A stretch of DNA of 64,000 bases, from NCBI GenBank assembly GCA_013822245.1, contig PNKE01000060.1, positions 29,862-93,861 of the forward strand. The letters are read 5' to 3'. The translations under genes and the position numbers were made by a program. A model generated the notes under the pieces. That model worked only from the letters and a program-made list of their open reading frames with translations, had not been told where the DNA came from and ran no database searches. Source of the DNA: Candidatus Solibacter sp. (lineage in GTDB: Bacteria; Acidobacteriota; Terriglobia; Bryobacterales; Bryobacteraceae). Each line of letters opens with the position of its first letter. The first letter of the stretch is position 1. Shown here in pieces: positions 46,206 to 55,466 of the stretch.

Positions 46206-46391
46206 ATGCCCAAGATGAATCTGAGCCACTTCGAAGCCACCCTGCTGTTCGCCCTGTTCGCCTCGGCCGTGCTGGGCGTGGTTTCAAAGACCACCGACAA
46301 AGAGCGCCTGCGCTACGGCCTGCGCTCGTTCGCCTACTTCGCGGGAACGGTCTTCGGACTCGGCTGGCTGATGTACCTTGGCCACCGCTGA
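46206..46391 (+). CDS. Small membrane protein (61 aa)
   Basis: A 61-residue frame starting at ATG 46206 with AAGGA in front. Two hydrophobic stretches, EATLLFALFASAVLGVVSK and FAYFAGTVFGLGWLMYLGH, suggest a helical hairpin. Follows the four-helix gene by 20 bp. Family not recognised. Likely co-transcribed with pyrE-truA. Confidence 0.7.
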   Translation: MPKMNLSHFEATLLFALFASAVLGVVSKTTDKERLRYGLRSFAYFAGTVFGLGWLMYLGHR

Positions 46392-46399
46392 GGCCTGTT

Positions 46400-46576
46400 C
46401 TAGCGGCCCGCCGGGCGCGCCCCAGCCACGCACAGCCACACGCCCACAGCCACCGTCGCGATTCCGCTGGCCAGCACAACCGTCCGCGCCATCGAATCCA
46501 GGATCAGCGCCGCGATCACCACGTCGATGATCCCCGCTCCGGCGACGATCATGCCCAGCAGCCGTTTGTTTTTCAT
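46400..46576 (-). CDS. Small membrane protein (58 aa) coupled to cinA
   Basis: A 58-residue frame with two hydrophobic helices (MIVAGAGIIDVVIAALILDS and VVLASGIATVAVGVWLCV). Its ATG at 46576 overlaps the cinA stop in the sequence ATGA, the usual sign of translational coupling. This supports it as a gene despite its size. Function unknown. It is convergent with the 61-residue gene on plus. Confidence 0.65.
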   Translation of the reverse strand: MKNKRLLGMIVAGAGIIDVVIAALILDSMARTVVLASGIATVAVGVWLCVAGARPAGR

Positions 46577-47802
46577 AAAGAGAGTCTAAGCAGGTTCATC
46601 GCCGTCTGCACGGCGAACGAGCGCACGCGTTCCCTTTCACCGCCGAAACGGAACATCTTCGCTGAAACGCCCGCCGCCGACGCCAGGCCGATCCACACCG
46701 TGCCAGGATCAATGCCCGGCGACGAGGACTCAGGCCCCGCCTCGCCGGTCACCGACAGCGCATAAGTCGCCCCCGTGCGGTCGCGCGCCGAATCGGCCAT
46801 CGCGCACGCCACGGCTTCGCTCACCACGCCGTTGTCGTCCACCAGCTTTTCGTCCAATCCCAGCAGCCGCGTCTTCATCGCCTTGCCGTAGACCTGGAAG
46901 CCGCCCAGGAACCAATCCGACGAGCCGGGCACGCTCGTCACGCGCCCGCCCAGCAGCCCTCCGGTGCAGGATTCGGCCACCGCCAGCGTTTCGCCTCGCG
47001 CCTTCAGCAGCGCGCCCAGCGCCGCCTCCAGCGGGCTGCCGTCATTCGAGTAGATCCGGTCCCCAAGCGCCTCCTGGATCTTCACGCCGACCGCGCAAGC
47101 GATCGCCCGCGCCTCAGCGGCTGTTCCGGCCGTCGCGCGCAGATGGATCTGCATGTCGCCTTCCTTGGCCAGGATCGTCGTTTCCGGATTCGAGTACGGC
47201 GTGTAGATTGGAGCGATCAGTTGATCGAGTTCGGACTCCGGCATCCCCGCCACCCTGTACACCAGCGTGTGCAGCGCCCGCCGCGGGAGCACCTCGGCCA
47301 GCAGCGGCTGGCAGTGGTCCGAGAACATCGGTTTCAATTCGCGGGGCGGTCCGGGCAGCAGCATCACGATGCGGCCCGGCAGGTCGATCCACTGCCCGGC
47401 GGCGGTGCCGTTGGGATTCGGCAGCATCCTCGCACCTTCGATCAGAAACGCCTGCCGCCGGTTGTTGTCCGACATCTTCCGGCCCAGCCGCGCAAAGCGC
47501 GCCGAAAGCGTCTCCATCAGCTCTTCGGAATACAGCAGCCGGCGCAGCAGGGCCTGGGCGGCGGCTTCGCGAGTGACGTCGTCCTCGGTGGGGCCGAGCC
47601 CGCCGGTCAGGATCACTATGGGCGAACGGTCGATCGCCGAGCGGATGGCCGAGGCCAGGCGGTCGCGGTTGTCGCCCAGGATCGATTTCTGTGTGACTTC
47701 GACGCCCAGATCATTCAACTGCCGCGTCAGCCACAGCGAATTGGTGTCCATGCGTTCCGGGGTGAGCAGTTCGCTGCCCACGGCGATGATTTCAGCTTGC
47801 AT
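46573..47802 (-). CDS. cinA: CinA-like nicotinamide-nucleotide amidase/ADP-ribose hydrolase
   Basis: A 409-residue two-domain protein. The N-terminal MoCF-like domain has AEIIAVGSELLTPERMDTN and VILTGGLGPTEDDVTRE; the C-terminal amidase domain has VAESCTGGLLGGRVTSVPG and SVTGEAGPE. It deamidates nicotinamide mononucleotide in pyridine nucleotide salvage; a link to competence exists only in some bacteria. ATG at 47802. It lies 15 bp after the NHL gene. Confidence 0.93.
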   Translation of the reverse strand: MQAEIIAVGSELLTPERMDTNSLWLTRQLNDLGVEVTQKSILGDNRDRLASAIRSAIDRSPIVILTGGLGPTEDDVTREAAAQALLRRLLYSEELMETLSARFARLGRKMSDNNRRQAFLIEGARMLPNPNGTAAGQWIDLPGRIVMLLPGPPRELKPMFSDHCQPLLAEVLPRRALHTLVYRVAGMPESELDQLIAPIYTPYSNPETTILAKEGDMQIHLRATAGTAAEARAIACAVGVKIQEALGDRIYSNDGSPLEAALGALLKARGETLAVAESCTGGLLGGRVTSVPGSSDWFLGGFQVYGKAMKTRLLGLDEKLVDDNGVVSEAVACAMADSARDRTGATYALSVTGEAGPESSSPGIDPGTVWIGLASAAGVSAKMFRFGGERERVRSFAVQTAMNLLRLSL

Positions 47803-47817
47803 GTTGGTGATGAAAAC

Positions 47818-48843
47818 CTAAACCAGAGGCCGTCCCATGACACCGGCATGGACGCGGTACAAAGCGCTGGTGGTGGCTACGATCATGCCGCCGCCGGGGG
47901 CGAAGGCCAGGCCGACGATGTTGGGACCGGTCAGAAACACCGACGTTTCGCGGTCGGGCGTGATCCTGATGATCCCCCGCCGGCCCTCGCGCGACGCGGC
48001 GACATAGAGATTGCCCTCGACGTCAAAGGCCAGGCCCTGCGGGCGGCCCAGTCCACGGTAGAAGACTTCGACGTCGCCATTGGGGGCGACGCGGTGCACG
48101 GCGTCGTTGCTCGACGTCGTCGGCCCGGTCACATAAAGGTAGCCGCCGGGTCCGAAGGCCAGATGGAAAGCGGCGATCGACGCTTCAACGGTCGCGAACA
48201 CATAGACCTGGCGCGTCGGGCTGATCTTGAAAATCGTGCCCGAGCGGTCGCCGACATAGAGGTTGTCTTCCAGGTCGAAGGCGATGCCGGTGGCCACGCC
48301 CATGCCCTCGACAAAGACGTTCAACACGCCGCTGGACGGAATCTGATAGACGAAACCGTCAAAGCGCGACGACGCATGCAGCACGCCAAGGGAATCAAAC
48401 GCCAGCCCGGTGGCGTTCATCAGTTCGGTGAGATACGGTTCCATGCCGCCGTCCGGCGCGATGCGGTAAACCGCCACTGGCGTCTTCTGGCCGCGCGGCC
48501 CGCTGAACGTGGCGAAGATGTTGCCCTGGGCGTCGATGGCCGGGTTCGAGACCGGATGCAGGTTGTCGGCCACCAGTTCGCCCACCTCAAACGGCGCCTC
48601 GGCCCAGGTCTCCGGATACATCCCCACGCTCAGCGTCCGCCCCGGCGCGGGATCGGGAACGCGCGCCACGGCCAGCGTGCCTGACCCGGCGGTCAACGGG
48701 GCCAGTTCGCCGCCAAATCGGACCGTGGGCCGCGGGCCGTCCAGGAAATTCCGGCCACGGATCCTAACGTCGCCGCCCGGAATGGCCAGCGAGGGCGAGA
48801 TCGAGTCGATGACAATGCTGTTGCCGCCGGCAGGTTTATTCAC
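47818..48843 (-). CDS. IPT/TIG plus NHL-repeat protein
   Basis: A 341-residue protein. The first ~85 residues look like an IPT/TIG Ig-like domain (ISPSLAIPGGDVRIRGRNF). Six or so NHL-type repeats follow: PAIDAQGNIFATFSG, GIAFDLEDNLYVGDRSG, GLAFDVEGNLYVAASREG, GLAFAPGGGMIVATTSA. Unlike the large NHL protein it lacks a clear signal peptide, so it may be cytoplasmic or the start may be misplaced; I use the GTG at 48843. Function unknown. In line with pgpA and cinA. Confidence 0.72.
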   Translation of the reverse strand: MNKPAGGNSIVIDSISPSLAIPGGDVRIRGRNFLDGPRPTVRFGGELAPLTAGSGTLAVARVPDPAPGRTLSVGMYPETWAEAPFEVGELVADNLHPVSNPAIDAQGNIFATFSGPRGQKTPVAVYRIAPDGGMEPYLTELMNATGLAFDSLGVLHASSRFDGFVYQIPSSGVLNVFVEGMGVATGIAFDLEDNLYVGDRSGTIFKISPTRQVYVFATVEASIAAFHLAFGPGGYLYVTGPTTSSNDAVHRVAPNGDVEVFYRGLGRPQGLAFDVEGNLYVAASREGRRGIIRITPDRETSVFLTGPNIVGLAFAPGGGMIVATTSALYRVHAGVMGRPLV

Positions 48844-48909
48844 TCTTGTTCAACTCCACGGCCCCCGCCCGGGGGCCCGAAACACGACTGGCGGCAAGGG
48901 GCGCCACCA

Positions 48910-49371
48910 TTACTGATTCAACCATCCGGCCAGCAGCAGCACAAGTGCGCCGTAAACGCCCGCCGCCAGGTCGTCGGCCACGATGCCCGTGCCCTCGGGC
49001 AGCGCCTCGAACCGCCGCACCGGCCACGGCTTGATGATGTCAAACAGCCGGAACAGCACGAACGCCGCCAGCACCCATTTCCAGTCGAACGCCGGCACGG
49101 CCGCCAGCGTCAACCATTGGCCCAGCACTTCGTCCACCACCACCTGCTGAGGATCTTCCACCCCGGCCGAGCGCGCAGCGGCCGTCGACGCCCAGATGCC
49201 AACGGGCGTCATCAGCGCGGCCAGCACGGCAAAGTGCCACGGCTGCCACGCCCAGATCGAAACCAGCGCCCAGGCGGCGAGCAGTCCGCCAATGGACCCC
49301 GCCGTGCCCGGACCCCACGGCCACCTGCCGCAGCCAAACCACGTGGCGACAAGCCAGGCCGCCGTCTTCAT
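48910..49371 (-). CDS. pgpA: Phosphatidylglycerophosphatase A
   Basis: A 153-residue membrane enzyme that removes phosphate from phosphatidylglycerophosphate to give phosphatidylglycerol. Motifs GPGTAGSIGGL, VVVDEVLGQWLTL, FRLFDIIKPWPVRRFE and GTGIVADDLAAGVYG are complete. ATG at 49371 overlaps the yacG stop (ATGA). Confidence 0.94.
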   Translation of the reverse strand: MKTAAWLVATWFGCGRWPWGPGTAGSIGGLLAAWALVSIWAWQPWHFAVLAALMTPVGIWASTAAARSAGVEDPQQVVVDEVLGQWLTLAAVPAFDWKWVLAAFVLFRLFDIIKPWPVRRFEALPEGTGIVADDLAAGVYGALVLLLAGWLNQ

Positions 49372-49565
49372 TCGTCTTCCTGATTGCCGGCGCCCTGGGC
49401 CGGTTCATTGGAGAGCAGTTCAAACGGCGGCGAGACGGCCGGGATGCGGTAGTCTTCGTCGGCCCAGCGGCCGATGTCGAGCAGCCGGCAGCGTTCGGAA
49501 CAGAACGGGAAATCGGGCGCGCCGAACGCCGCTTCCTTCCTGCATGTGGGGCACTTGACGGTCAT
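49368..49565 (-). CDS. yacG: YacG-like zinc protein (DNA gyrase inhibitor family)
   Basis: A 65-residue protein with the YacG zinc site: CPTCRKEA near residue 5 and FCSERCRLLDIGRWADEDYR near residue 21, giving four cysteines. In E. coli YacG binds and inhibits gyrase. The C-terminal half is acidic and disordered-looking. ATG at 49565 overlaps the rimO stop by four bases; its own stop overlaps the pgpA start. A tight three-gene unit. Confidence 0.93.
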   Translation of the reverse strand: MTVKCPTCRKEAAFGAPDFPFCSERCRLLDIGRWADEDYRIPAVSPPFELLSNEPAQGAGNQEDE

Positions 49566-50962
49566 TGATGCCGCCTCTGCCTGCCCTGGCCGAGCACCAC
49601 GAACGGGCTGCTCTGAACGCGCCGCGGTTTGGGCGCGTCGATGAGATCGCCGGTCAGGTCGTAGTCATGCGCCTTGTTGATGCGCATCATGCGGATCTCG
49701 CCGGGCACGGGTTGGCGCTCGCCCATATCCTCGATATAGCAGACGCCGTCGATGTCGGGCGCCTGCGTGGCCATGCGCGCCTGCCACACCAGTTCGCTGT
49801 CGGCGCTGGTGCCCTCAATCAGCACCGGGACCTCGCGGCCCACCCACGCCCGGCTCATCTTCCGCGAGATCTTCCGCTGAACGGCCATCAGCCGCCGCTT
49901 GCGGTTGTAGATATCCCGGGCCGGGACCTTGCCGTCCAGGTGGTAGCTCGCGCTGGTCTCCTCGTCGGAGTAAGAGAACACGCCGAGCCGGTCGAATTGG
50001 GCGGCTTCGACAAACCGGCACAGCTCCTCGAAATCCTGGTCCGTCTCGCCGGGGAAGCCGACGATCATCGACGTCCTGATCGCCACGCCGGGGATCGCCT
50101 TGCGGACCTTGTCGAGCAGCTTCAGGAAGATGTCGCCGCTTGAGCCGCGCTTCATGCGCTTGAGCACCGCGGCCGATGCGTGCTGCAGCGGCATGTCGAT
50201 GTATTTCACCAGCGAATCATGCGCCGCGATGGTGTCCAGCAGGCGGCGGGTGATGCGGTTCGGGTAGCAGTAGAGGAAGCGGATCCACTTGGCCTCGCCG
50301 GTCTCGATCCCGGCCAGGCGTTCCAGCAGCGTGGCCAGGCCGTCCCTGATGCCCAGGTCCTCGCCATAGGCCGTCGTGTCCTGGCCGATGAGGTTGATCT
50401 CGCGAACGCCCATCGAAAACAGCCGTTGCGCCTCGACGACAACCGATTCAAACCGCCGCGAGCGGAATTTGCCCCTGAACTGCGGGATGACGCAGAACGT
50501 GCAGGGGTGGTCGCAGCCCTCGTTGATCTTGATATAGGCGTAATGCCGCGGCGTGGCCAGGATGCGCGGCGTGGCCTCGTGATAGAGGTACGGTTCGAGC
50601 GGATTGGCCTGATGACCGCCGCCTTCGCACAGCGCCACGATGCCGTCGAGCTCGTTGGTGCCCAGCACGGCGTCGACTTCCGGGATCTGCTGCCGGATCT
50701 GGTCGCGGAAGCGTTCGACGAGGCAGCCGGCGACGATCAACCGCCGGGCGCGGCCGGTCTTTTTGAAGCCGGCCATCTCGATGATGGCGTCGACGGACTC
50801 CTGCTTGGCCGGGTCAATGAAGCTGCACGTGTTGACCACAATGGCGTCGGCCTCCTCGGGCGCGCTGGTGAGCACGTGCCCGCGGGCATTCAACTGGCCC
50901 ATCATGACTTCGGTGTCCACAAGGTTCTTGGGACACCCCAAACTGACGAATCCGACTTTCAA
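49562..50962 (-). CDS. rimO: Ribosomal protein S12 methylthiotransferase
   Basis: A 466-residue radical SAM enzyme that thiomethylates an aspartate of ribosomal protein S12. An N-terminal UPF0004 domain (VGFVSLGCPKNLVDTE), the radical SAM cluster CDHPCTFCVIPQFRG and a C-terminal TRAM domain are all there. FVSLGCPKN plus the FRGKFRSR block favour RimO over MiaB. I set the start at TTG 50962, which begins directly before VGFVSLG; the frame is open to 51103 but noncoding. Operon with yacG and pgpA. Confidence 0.92.
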   Translation of the reverse strand: MKVGFVSLGCPKNLVDTEVMMGQLNARGHVLTSAPEEADAIVVNTCSFIDPAKQESVDAIIEMAGFKKTGRARRLIVAGCLVERFRDQIRQQIPEVDAVLGTNELDGIVALCEGGGHQANPLEPYLYHEATPRILATPRHYAYIKINEGCDHPCTFCVIPQFRGKFRSRRFESVVVEAQRLFSMGVREINLIGQDTTAYGEDLGIRDGLATLLERLAGIETGEAKWIRFLYCYPNRITRRLLDTIAAHDSLVKYIDMPLQHASAAVLKRMKRGSSGDIFLKLLDKVRKAIPGVAIRTSMIVGFPGETDQDFEELCRFVEAAQFDRLGVFSYSDEETSASYHLDGKVPARDIYNRKRRLMAVQRKISRKMSRAWVGREVPVLIEGTSADSELVWQARMATQAPDIDGVCYIEDMGERQPVPGEIRMMRINKAHDYDLTGDLIDAPKPRRVQSSPFVVLGQGRQRRHQ

Positions 50963-51237
50963 TCTTATACCTGTGTGAGGGGAAGTGGCGCGAAGCCTAA
51001 TTTTACCATGCACCCCGGGTATTGCCTCCCGCGCCGAGCGCATCGCGGGTGGATGCCCGGGGCGGCGGACCGGCGGCGGAAGACCCGTATGAGCATGGAC
51101 CACGGGCCTTTAATGCTACAGTTCCATCAATTTTAAACATTCCGGTCTCGCGCCGGGCGATCCTGATGTAATCTTAATTTGACCTGGAGGTTTCAGGCGG
51201 GGAGTCTTGAAGCCGATTTCGAATCTGGAGACACGTC

Positions 51238-54200
51238 ATGCGAAAACTTATCCCGGCCATCCTGCTGGTGGCCGGCCTTGTGCCGGCGCAGGAGTTTCGA
51301 GGAGCGATCAGCGGAACCGTAACCGACCCATCAGGCGCCCCCATCGGGGGAGCGAAGGTGGAGGTAATCAGCATCGAACGCAACGTGACCTACGAAGCGC
51401 TGGCCAACGATGAGGGGCTGTACCTGGCGCGATTCCTGCCGCCGGGCGGCTACCGCATGACGGTGGAGAAGCCGGGATTCCGGAAGCTGGTGAGGGAGGG
51501 TATCCAACTGCTGGCGGCGGACAGGTTGCGGCAGGACTTCCGGCTGGAGGTGGGCGCGGTGGCCGAATCGATCACGGTCACCGGCGACGTTTCGCAACTT
51601 GCGACGGAGACGGCCACGCGGGCGTCGACGATCGAGGCCAAGCTGGTGGACGACATTCCCGTGAACGGGCGCAACATGTTCCAGTTCCAATACTCGCTGC
51701 CCGGGGTCATCAAGACGTCGCGCTATTGGGGATCGTATGAGTTGTATGCATTCGGCAACATCAACAGCGTGTCGATCAACGGCGGGCGGTCGGGGGAGAA
51801 CGAGACGCTGATCGACGGGGTGACGTCGACGCGCGGATCGAGGTCGGCGTCGTTTGCGCCGTCGTTGAACGCCATCCAGGAAGTGAGCGTGGTGACCAAC
51901 GCCTACGACGCCTCCTACGGGCGCATCGGCGGCGGGGTGACGGCGGTGACGCTGAAGACCGGGACCAACCAGTTGCACGGGCAGCTTTACCACTTTCTGA
52001 AGAACGACAATCTGATTTCGAACGGTTACTCGCGCAACGCGGCCAACATCCGGCGGCCGGAGTACAAGAACAACACGTTCGGCTTCACGGTGGATGGGCC
52101 GGTGTATCTGCCGAAGATTCTGGACGGGCGCAACAAGATGTTCTTCATGCTGTCGACGGAGTTTCTGAGGGAGCGCAATCCGCAGACGCAGTTATGGACG
52201 GTGCCGACGGAGGCATACCGGCGAGGGGACTTCAGCGCGCTGGTGAACAACGCGGGACAGCGGATCACGATCCATGATCCGGCCTCGACGCGGAGCGAGG
52301 CGGGACGGTTCGTCAGGACGCCGTTCGCCAACAACGTGATCCCGCAGGCGCAGGTCAACCAGGTGGCGCAGCGGGCCGCGGGATACTACCCGAATCCGAA
52401 CCGCGCATCGGAGGGACTGGACGGGCAGAACAACTACCTGTTCATCAACTCGTCGCGCAACAGCTACAGCCAGTGGCTGGGGAAGCTGGACTGGAACATC
52501 ACGCAGAAATCGCGCGTATCGGGCCGCTACGGCGAAACGCCATGGTATAACTTCGCCAGAATTCAATGGGGGACCAACGCGGCCGAGCCGTCGGGCGAAT
52601 TTCCGTCGACGCGGATCTCGCGCAACTGGGGCGCGGACTGGACCTACACGTTGAATTCGACGACGGTGTTGAATCTCCGGGGCGGGCTGGCGCGGTATGA
52701 GGGTTTTTCGGGCAACACGTTCGGCGGCGGCTTCGATCCGCGGCAGTTGGGTTTTCCGGATGCGCTGGTGAGGCAGTTCACGACGCTTCAGTTCCCACGA
52801 TTCAATCTGAGCGATCTGAACTACTCGCCGCTGGGCGCGACGCAGACGTCGGGCTACGAGACGCAGGACACATACTCGATCCAGCCGAACGTGCAGATGA
52901 TCCGGGGACGGCACAACATGAAGTGGGGCGCCGAGTTGCGGCTCTACAACGACAACCGGCATCAGCCGGGATCGGCGTCCGGCGCCTACGGGTTCACGCG
53001 GGCGTGGACCCAGGCCGATCCGCAGCGCGCGGACGCGCTTTCGGGCAATGTATTCGCGTCGTTCATGCTGGGCTACCCGGCAAACGGTTCAGTGCCGCGG
53101 AATATGTATCCGGCGTGGCAGAACAAGTACTACTCGCTGTTTTTCCAGGACGACTGGAAGCTGGCGCGGAACCTGACGCTGAACCTGGGGCTGAGATGGG
53201 ACTACGAAGGGCCGATGTATGAGCGCTACAACCGGATGGTGAACGGCTTCGCCTTCGGCCAGACAAGCCCGATCCAGAGCAGCGTCCAGGGGCTCAACCT
53301 GCGCGGCGGCATGCTGTTCGCCGGCGAGGACAACCGGCTGGCGTTCGAGCGGGACCGCAACAACTGGCAGCCGCGGATTGGCGTGGCCTGGAACTTCTCG
53401 GAGAAGTGGGTGATGCGTGGCGGGTACGGGCTGTTCATCATGGGGCAGAACGCCGCCGGCGCGCAGACGGGTTTCTCGCGCACCACCAGTCTTGTCGCCT
53501 CGACGGACAATAACCTGACGCCGGCCGTCAGCCTCTCGAATCCGTTCCCGCAGACGTTATTCCCGAACGGGCTGCTGCAGCCGATCGGATCGTCGCTGGG
53601 CCTGTCGACCGACCTCGGGCTTGGGGTGGGGGCGCAGTTCCGCAACCGTCCGCTGCCCTACGTTCATCAGTTTTCGTACGGTTTCCAGCGGGACCTGATC
53701 TGGGGCTGGGTGGGCGACGTGTCCTATGTCGGCAACATCACGCGGAAGTTGCCGATCAGCGCGAACCTGAACTTCCTGCCGGTGGCGGCGCTGGACGCGG
53801 TGGCGGTGGACCAGCGGCCGGCTTACTTCAGCCAGCAGGTGGCGAATCCGATGGCGGGACTGCTGCCGGGCTCGGGCATCAATGGCGCCAATGTCCCGCG
53901 CCAGCAGTTGCTGTTCGCCTACCCGCATTTTTCGCAGGTGAACATCTCGAATATCCCGGCCGGGCGCAGCGATTACCACTCGTTGCAGGCCAAGTTCACG
54001 CGGCGTTACCGGAACGGCTTCACCGGGCAGGTTTCCTACACGTGGTCGAAGACGATCGAGGAGGTGACGCAACTGAACGCGCAGACGGCGGACCTGAACG
54101 ATCTGACGCGGACGCGGGGCGAGCGGCGGCTGGTTGAGTTCGACATGCCCCACACGGTGGCGGTGGTGGCGACCTACGAACTGCCTTTCGGCAGGGGCAA

Positions 54201-54720
54201 GCGCTTCATGAGCGGGGCGAACAGGACGGTCAACGCGATTCTGGGCGGCTGGAACCTGAACGGCCAGTATATGCGGCGGTCGGGGCAGCCGATCGATTTT
54301 CCGAACGCCGCGCCGATCCGTTCCGGCACCGCCAAACTGAGCGCCAGCCAGCGGGATGCGCTGGCGCGCGCGGCCGGCCGGGCGGAGTTCAATCCGTTTT
54401 TCGACAAGTACTTCGACACGGCGCTGTTCCCCACCAGGGCGCAAGCGCCGTTCACGCTGCGCGACTTCCCGACGCGGTTCCCGGATGTGCGCAGCGTGCC
54501 GCTGACGAGTTGGGAGGCGTCGGTTTACAAGGAGTGGCGATACCAGGAGCGGGTGCGCTTTCAGTTGCGACTGGACGGCCACAACCTGTTCGACTATCCC
54601 TACTTCGGCCGGCTGATCGGCGGCGGCAACAGCGTCACCGATCCGCGTTTCGGCCAGTTGGATCCGGCGCAGGGCAACCAGCCGAAGACGTTCGTTCTGG
54701 TGGGCAAGATCTACTGGTAA
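51238..54720 (+). CDS. Oar-like TonB-dependent receptor with carboxypeptidase-regulatory domain
   Basis: A 1160-residue outer membrane protein. The signal is MRKLIPAILLVAGLVPAQ; a CarboxypepD_reg domain follows (AISGTVTDPSGAPIGGAKVE, residues ~22-105). Then a plug with SVSINGGRSGENETLIDGV and a long beta-barrel typical of Oar/OmpA-related receptors (DDWKLARNLTLNLGLRWDYE; KFTRRYRNGFTGQVSYTWSK). No TonB box is obvious. Such receptors are numerous in Solibacter and probably take up polymers or glycans. A ~275-bp spacer precedes it with rimO divergent. ATG 51238. Confidence 0.9.
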   Translation: MRKLIPAILLVAGLVPAQEFRGAISGTVTDPSGAPIGGAKVEVISIERNVTYEALANDEGLYLARFLPPGGYRMTVEKPGFRKLVREGIQLLAADRLRQDFRLEVGAVAESITVTGDVSQLATETATRASTIEAKLVDDIPVNGRNMFQFQYSLPGVIKTSRYWGSYELYAFGNINSVSINGGRSGENETLIDGVTSTRGSRSASFAPSLNAIQEVSVVTNAYDASYGRIGGGVTAVTLKTGTNQLHGQLYHFLKNDNLISNGYSRNAANIRRPEYKNNTFGFTVDGPVYLPKILDGRNKMFFMLSTEFLRERNPQTQLWTVPTEAYRRGDFSALVNNAGQRITIHDPASTRSEAGRFVRTPFANNVIPQAQVNQVAQRAAGYYPNPNRASEGLDGQNNYLFINSSRNSYSQWLGKLDWNITQKSRVSGRYGETPWYNFARIQWGTNAAEPSGEFPSTRISRNWGADWTYTLNSTTVLNLRGGLARYEGFSGNTFGGGFDPRQLGFPDALVRQFTTLQFPRFNLSDLNYSPLGATQTSGYETQDTYSIQPNVQMIRGRHNMKWGAELRLYNDNRHQPGSASGAYGFTRAWTQADPQRADALSGNVFASFMLGYPANGSVPRNMYPAWQNKYYSLFFQDDWKLARNLTLNLGLRWDYEGPMYERYNRMVNGFAFGQTSPIQSSVQGLNLRGGMLFAGEDNRLAFERDRNNWQPRIGVAWNFSEKWVMRGGYGLFIMGQNAAGAQTGFSRTTSLVASTDNNLTPAVSLSNPFPQTLFPNGLLQPIGSSLGLSTDLGLGVGAQFRNRPLPYVHQFSYGFQRDLIWGWVGDVSYVGNITRKLPISANLNFLPVAALDAVAVDQRPAYFSQQVANPMAGLLPGSGINGANVPRQQLLFAYPHFSQVNISNIPAGRSDYHSLQAKFTRRYRNGFTGQVSYTWSKTIEEVTQLNAQTADLNDLTRTRGERRLVEFDMPHTVAVVATYELPFGRGKRFMSGANRTVNAILGGWNLNGQYMRRSGQPIDFPNAAPIRSGTAKLSASQRDALARAAGRAEFNPFFDKYFDTALFPTRAQAPFTLRDFPTRFPDVRSVPLTSWEASVYKEWRYQERVRFQLRLDGHNLFDYPYFGRLIGGGNSVTDPRFGQLDPAQGNQPKTFVLVGKIYW

Positions 54721-54862
54721 GAGCGGTGGAGGCGGGAAGCCGCCGTGTGAGCAAGGGAGCGGGGATGAGCGAGGAATCGCCCGCTGGACCCCCGGCCGGG
54801 CGCCCGGCGCACCGGCGCTGAAGCCGTGCCGGGGATCTGGACGGGAGCCGGGCGGCGGCGAT

Positions 54863-55309
54863 TCAGGCGGAGGCGGCGTGCGCCTGGGCCTTTTCGTAAC
54901 CGACGGCGAGGTTGACGACGAGAGCGTCAAAGAAGATGCCGATCTGGTGTTCCAGCTCTTCCTCGGCATAGATGTCAACGCTGGTGTCGAACAGTTCCTG
55001 ATCGCGGAGGTAGCCGATGGCGGACTCCTTGAGGATCTGAATGCCCCGGATGCACTCGCTGAGCGGGATGCCTTCCCTGAACCGTTCGCGCCCGATCCTT
55101 TCATATTCGATGACGATGCCCGAACCGGGCCTGGTCATCAGGTACTGGCCGATGTTGGACACCAGCCGGCGGCAGACGAGGTTGAGTTCCGATTCCGGGA
55201 GTTTCTTGATGTGGGGCAGGCCTGATTCGGAATTGAGCAGGCGGAAGAAACGGGCCGACACGGCCTCCCAGTGCGTTTCGAGGAGTTGAACAAGTTTCGG
55301 CGATAGCAT
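54863..55309 (-). CDS. RsbRD N-terminal-domain-like protein
   Basis: A 148-residue cytoplasmic protein. It looks like an RsbRD_N domain (globin-like sensor half of stressosome RsbR): LVQLLETHWEAVSARFFRLL, YLMTRPGSGIVIEYERIGRE and LSECIRGIQILKESAIGYL. No STAS half follows, so it is a stand-alone sensor-type domain. ATG at 55309 follows GGAGG. It may act in stress signalling; its partner is not adjacent. Confidence 0.7.
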   Translation of the reverse strand: MLSPKLVQLLETHWEAVSARFFRLLNSESGLPHIKKLPESELNLVCRRLVSNIGQYLMTRPGSGIVIEYERIGRERFREGIPLSECIRGIQILKESAIGYLRDQELFDTSVDIYAEEELEHQIGIFFDALVVNLAVGYEKAQAHAASA

Positions 55310-55466
55310 GGCGCGCCTCCAGTGCCTGCCTTGGAGATACTCCGTCCCGCGCCGGGTGTCAAGGGTGTCCGGCGGCGGGCGTCTGGAATCGGCGATTGGG
55401 GGGCGGGCGGATTGGGAGGAGAGCGGGGTGGGTGCCGGCGGGCCGGGGCGGGGTAGAATTGGCCGT

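Noticed and set aside
45630..46391. 253-codon frame ending with the 61-residue membrane protein
   Set aside because: Its first 190 codons overlap truA and the four-helix gene in another frame; only the part from ATG 46206 is credible.
53557..55104. 515-codon open frame on minus opposite the receptor gene
   Set aside because: Arg/Pro-rich antisense text; the receptor frame is intact over 3.4 kb.
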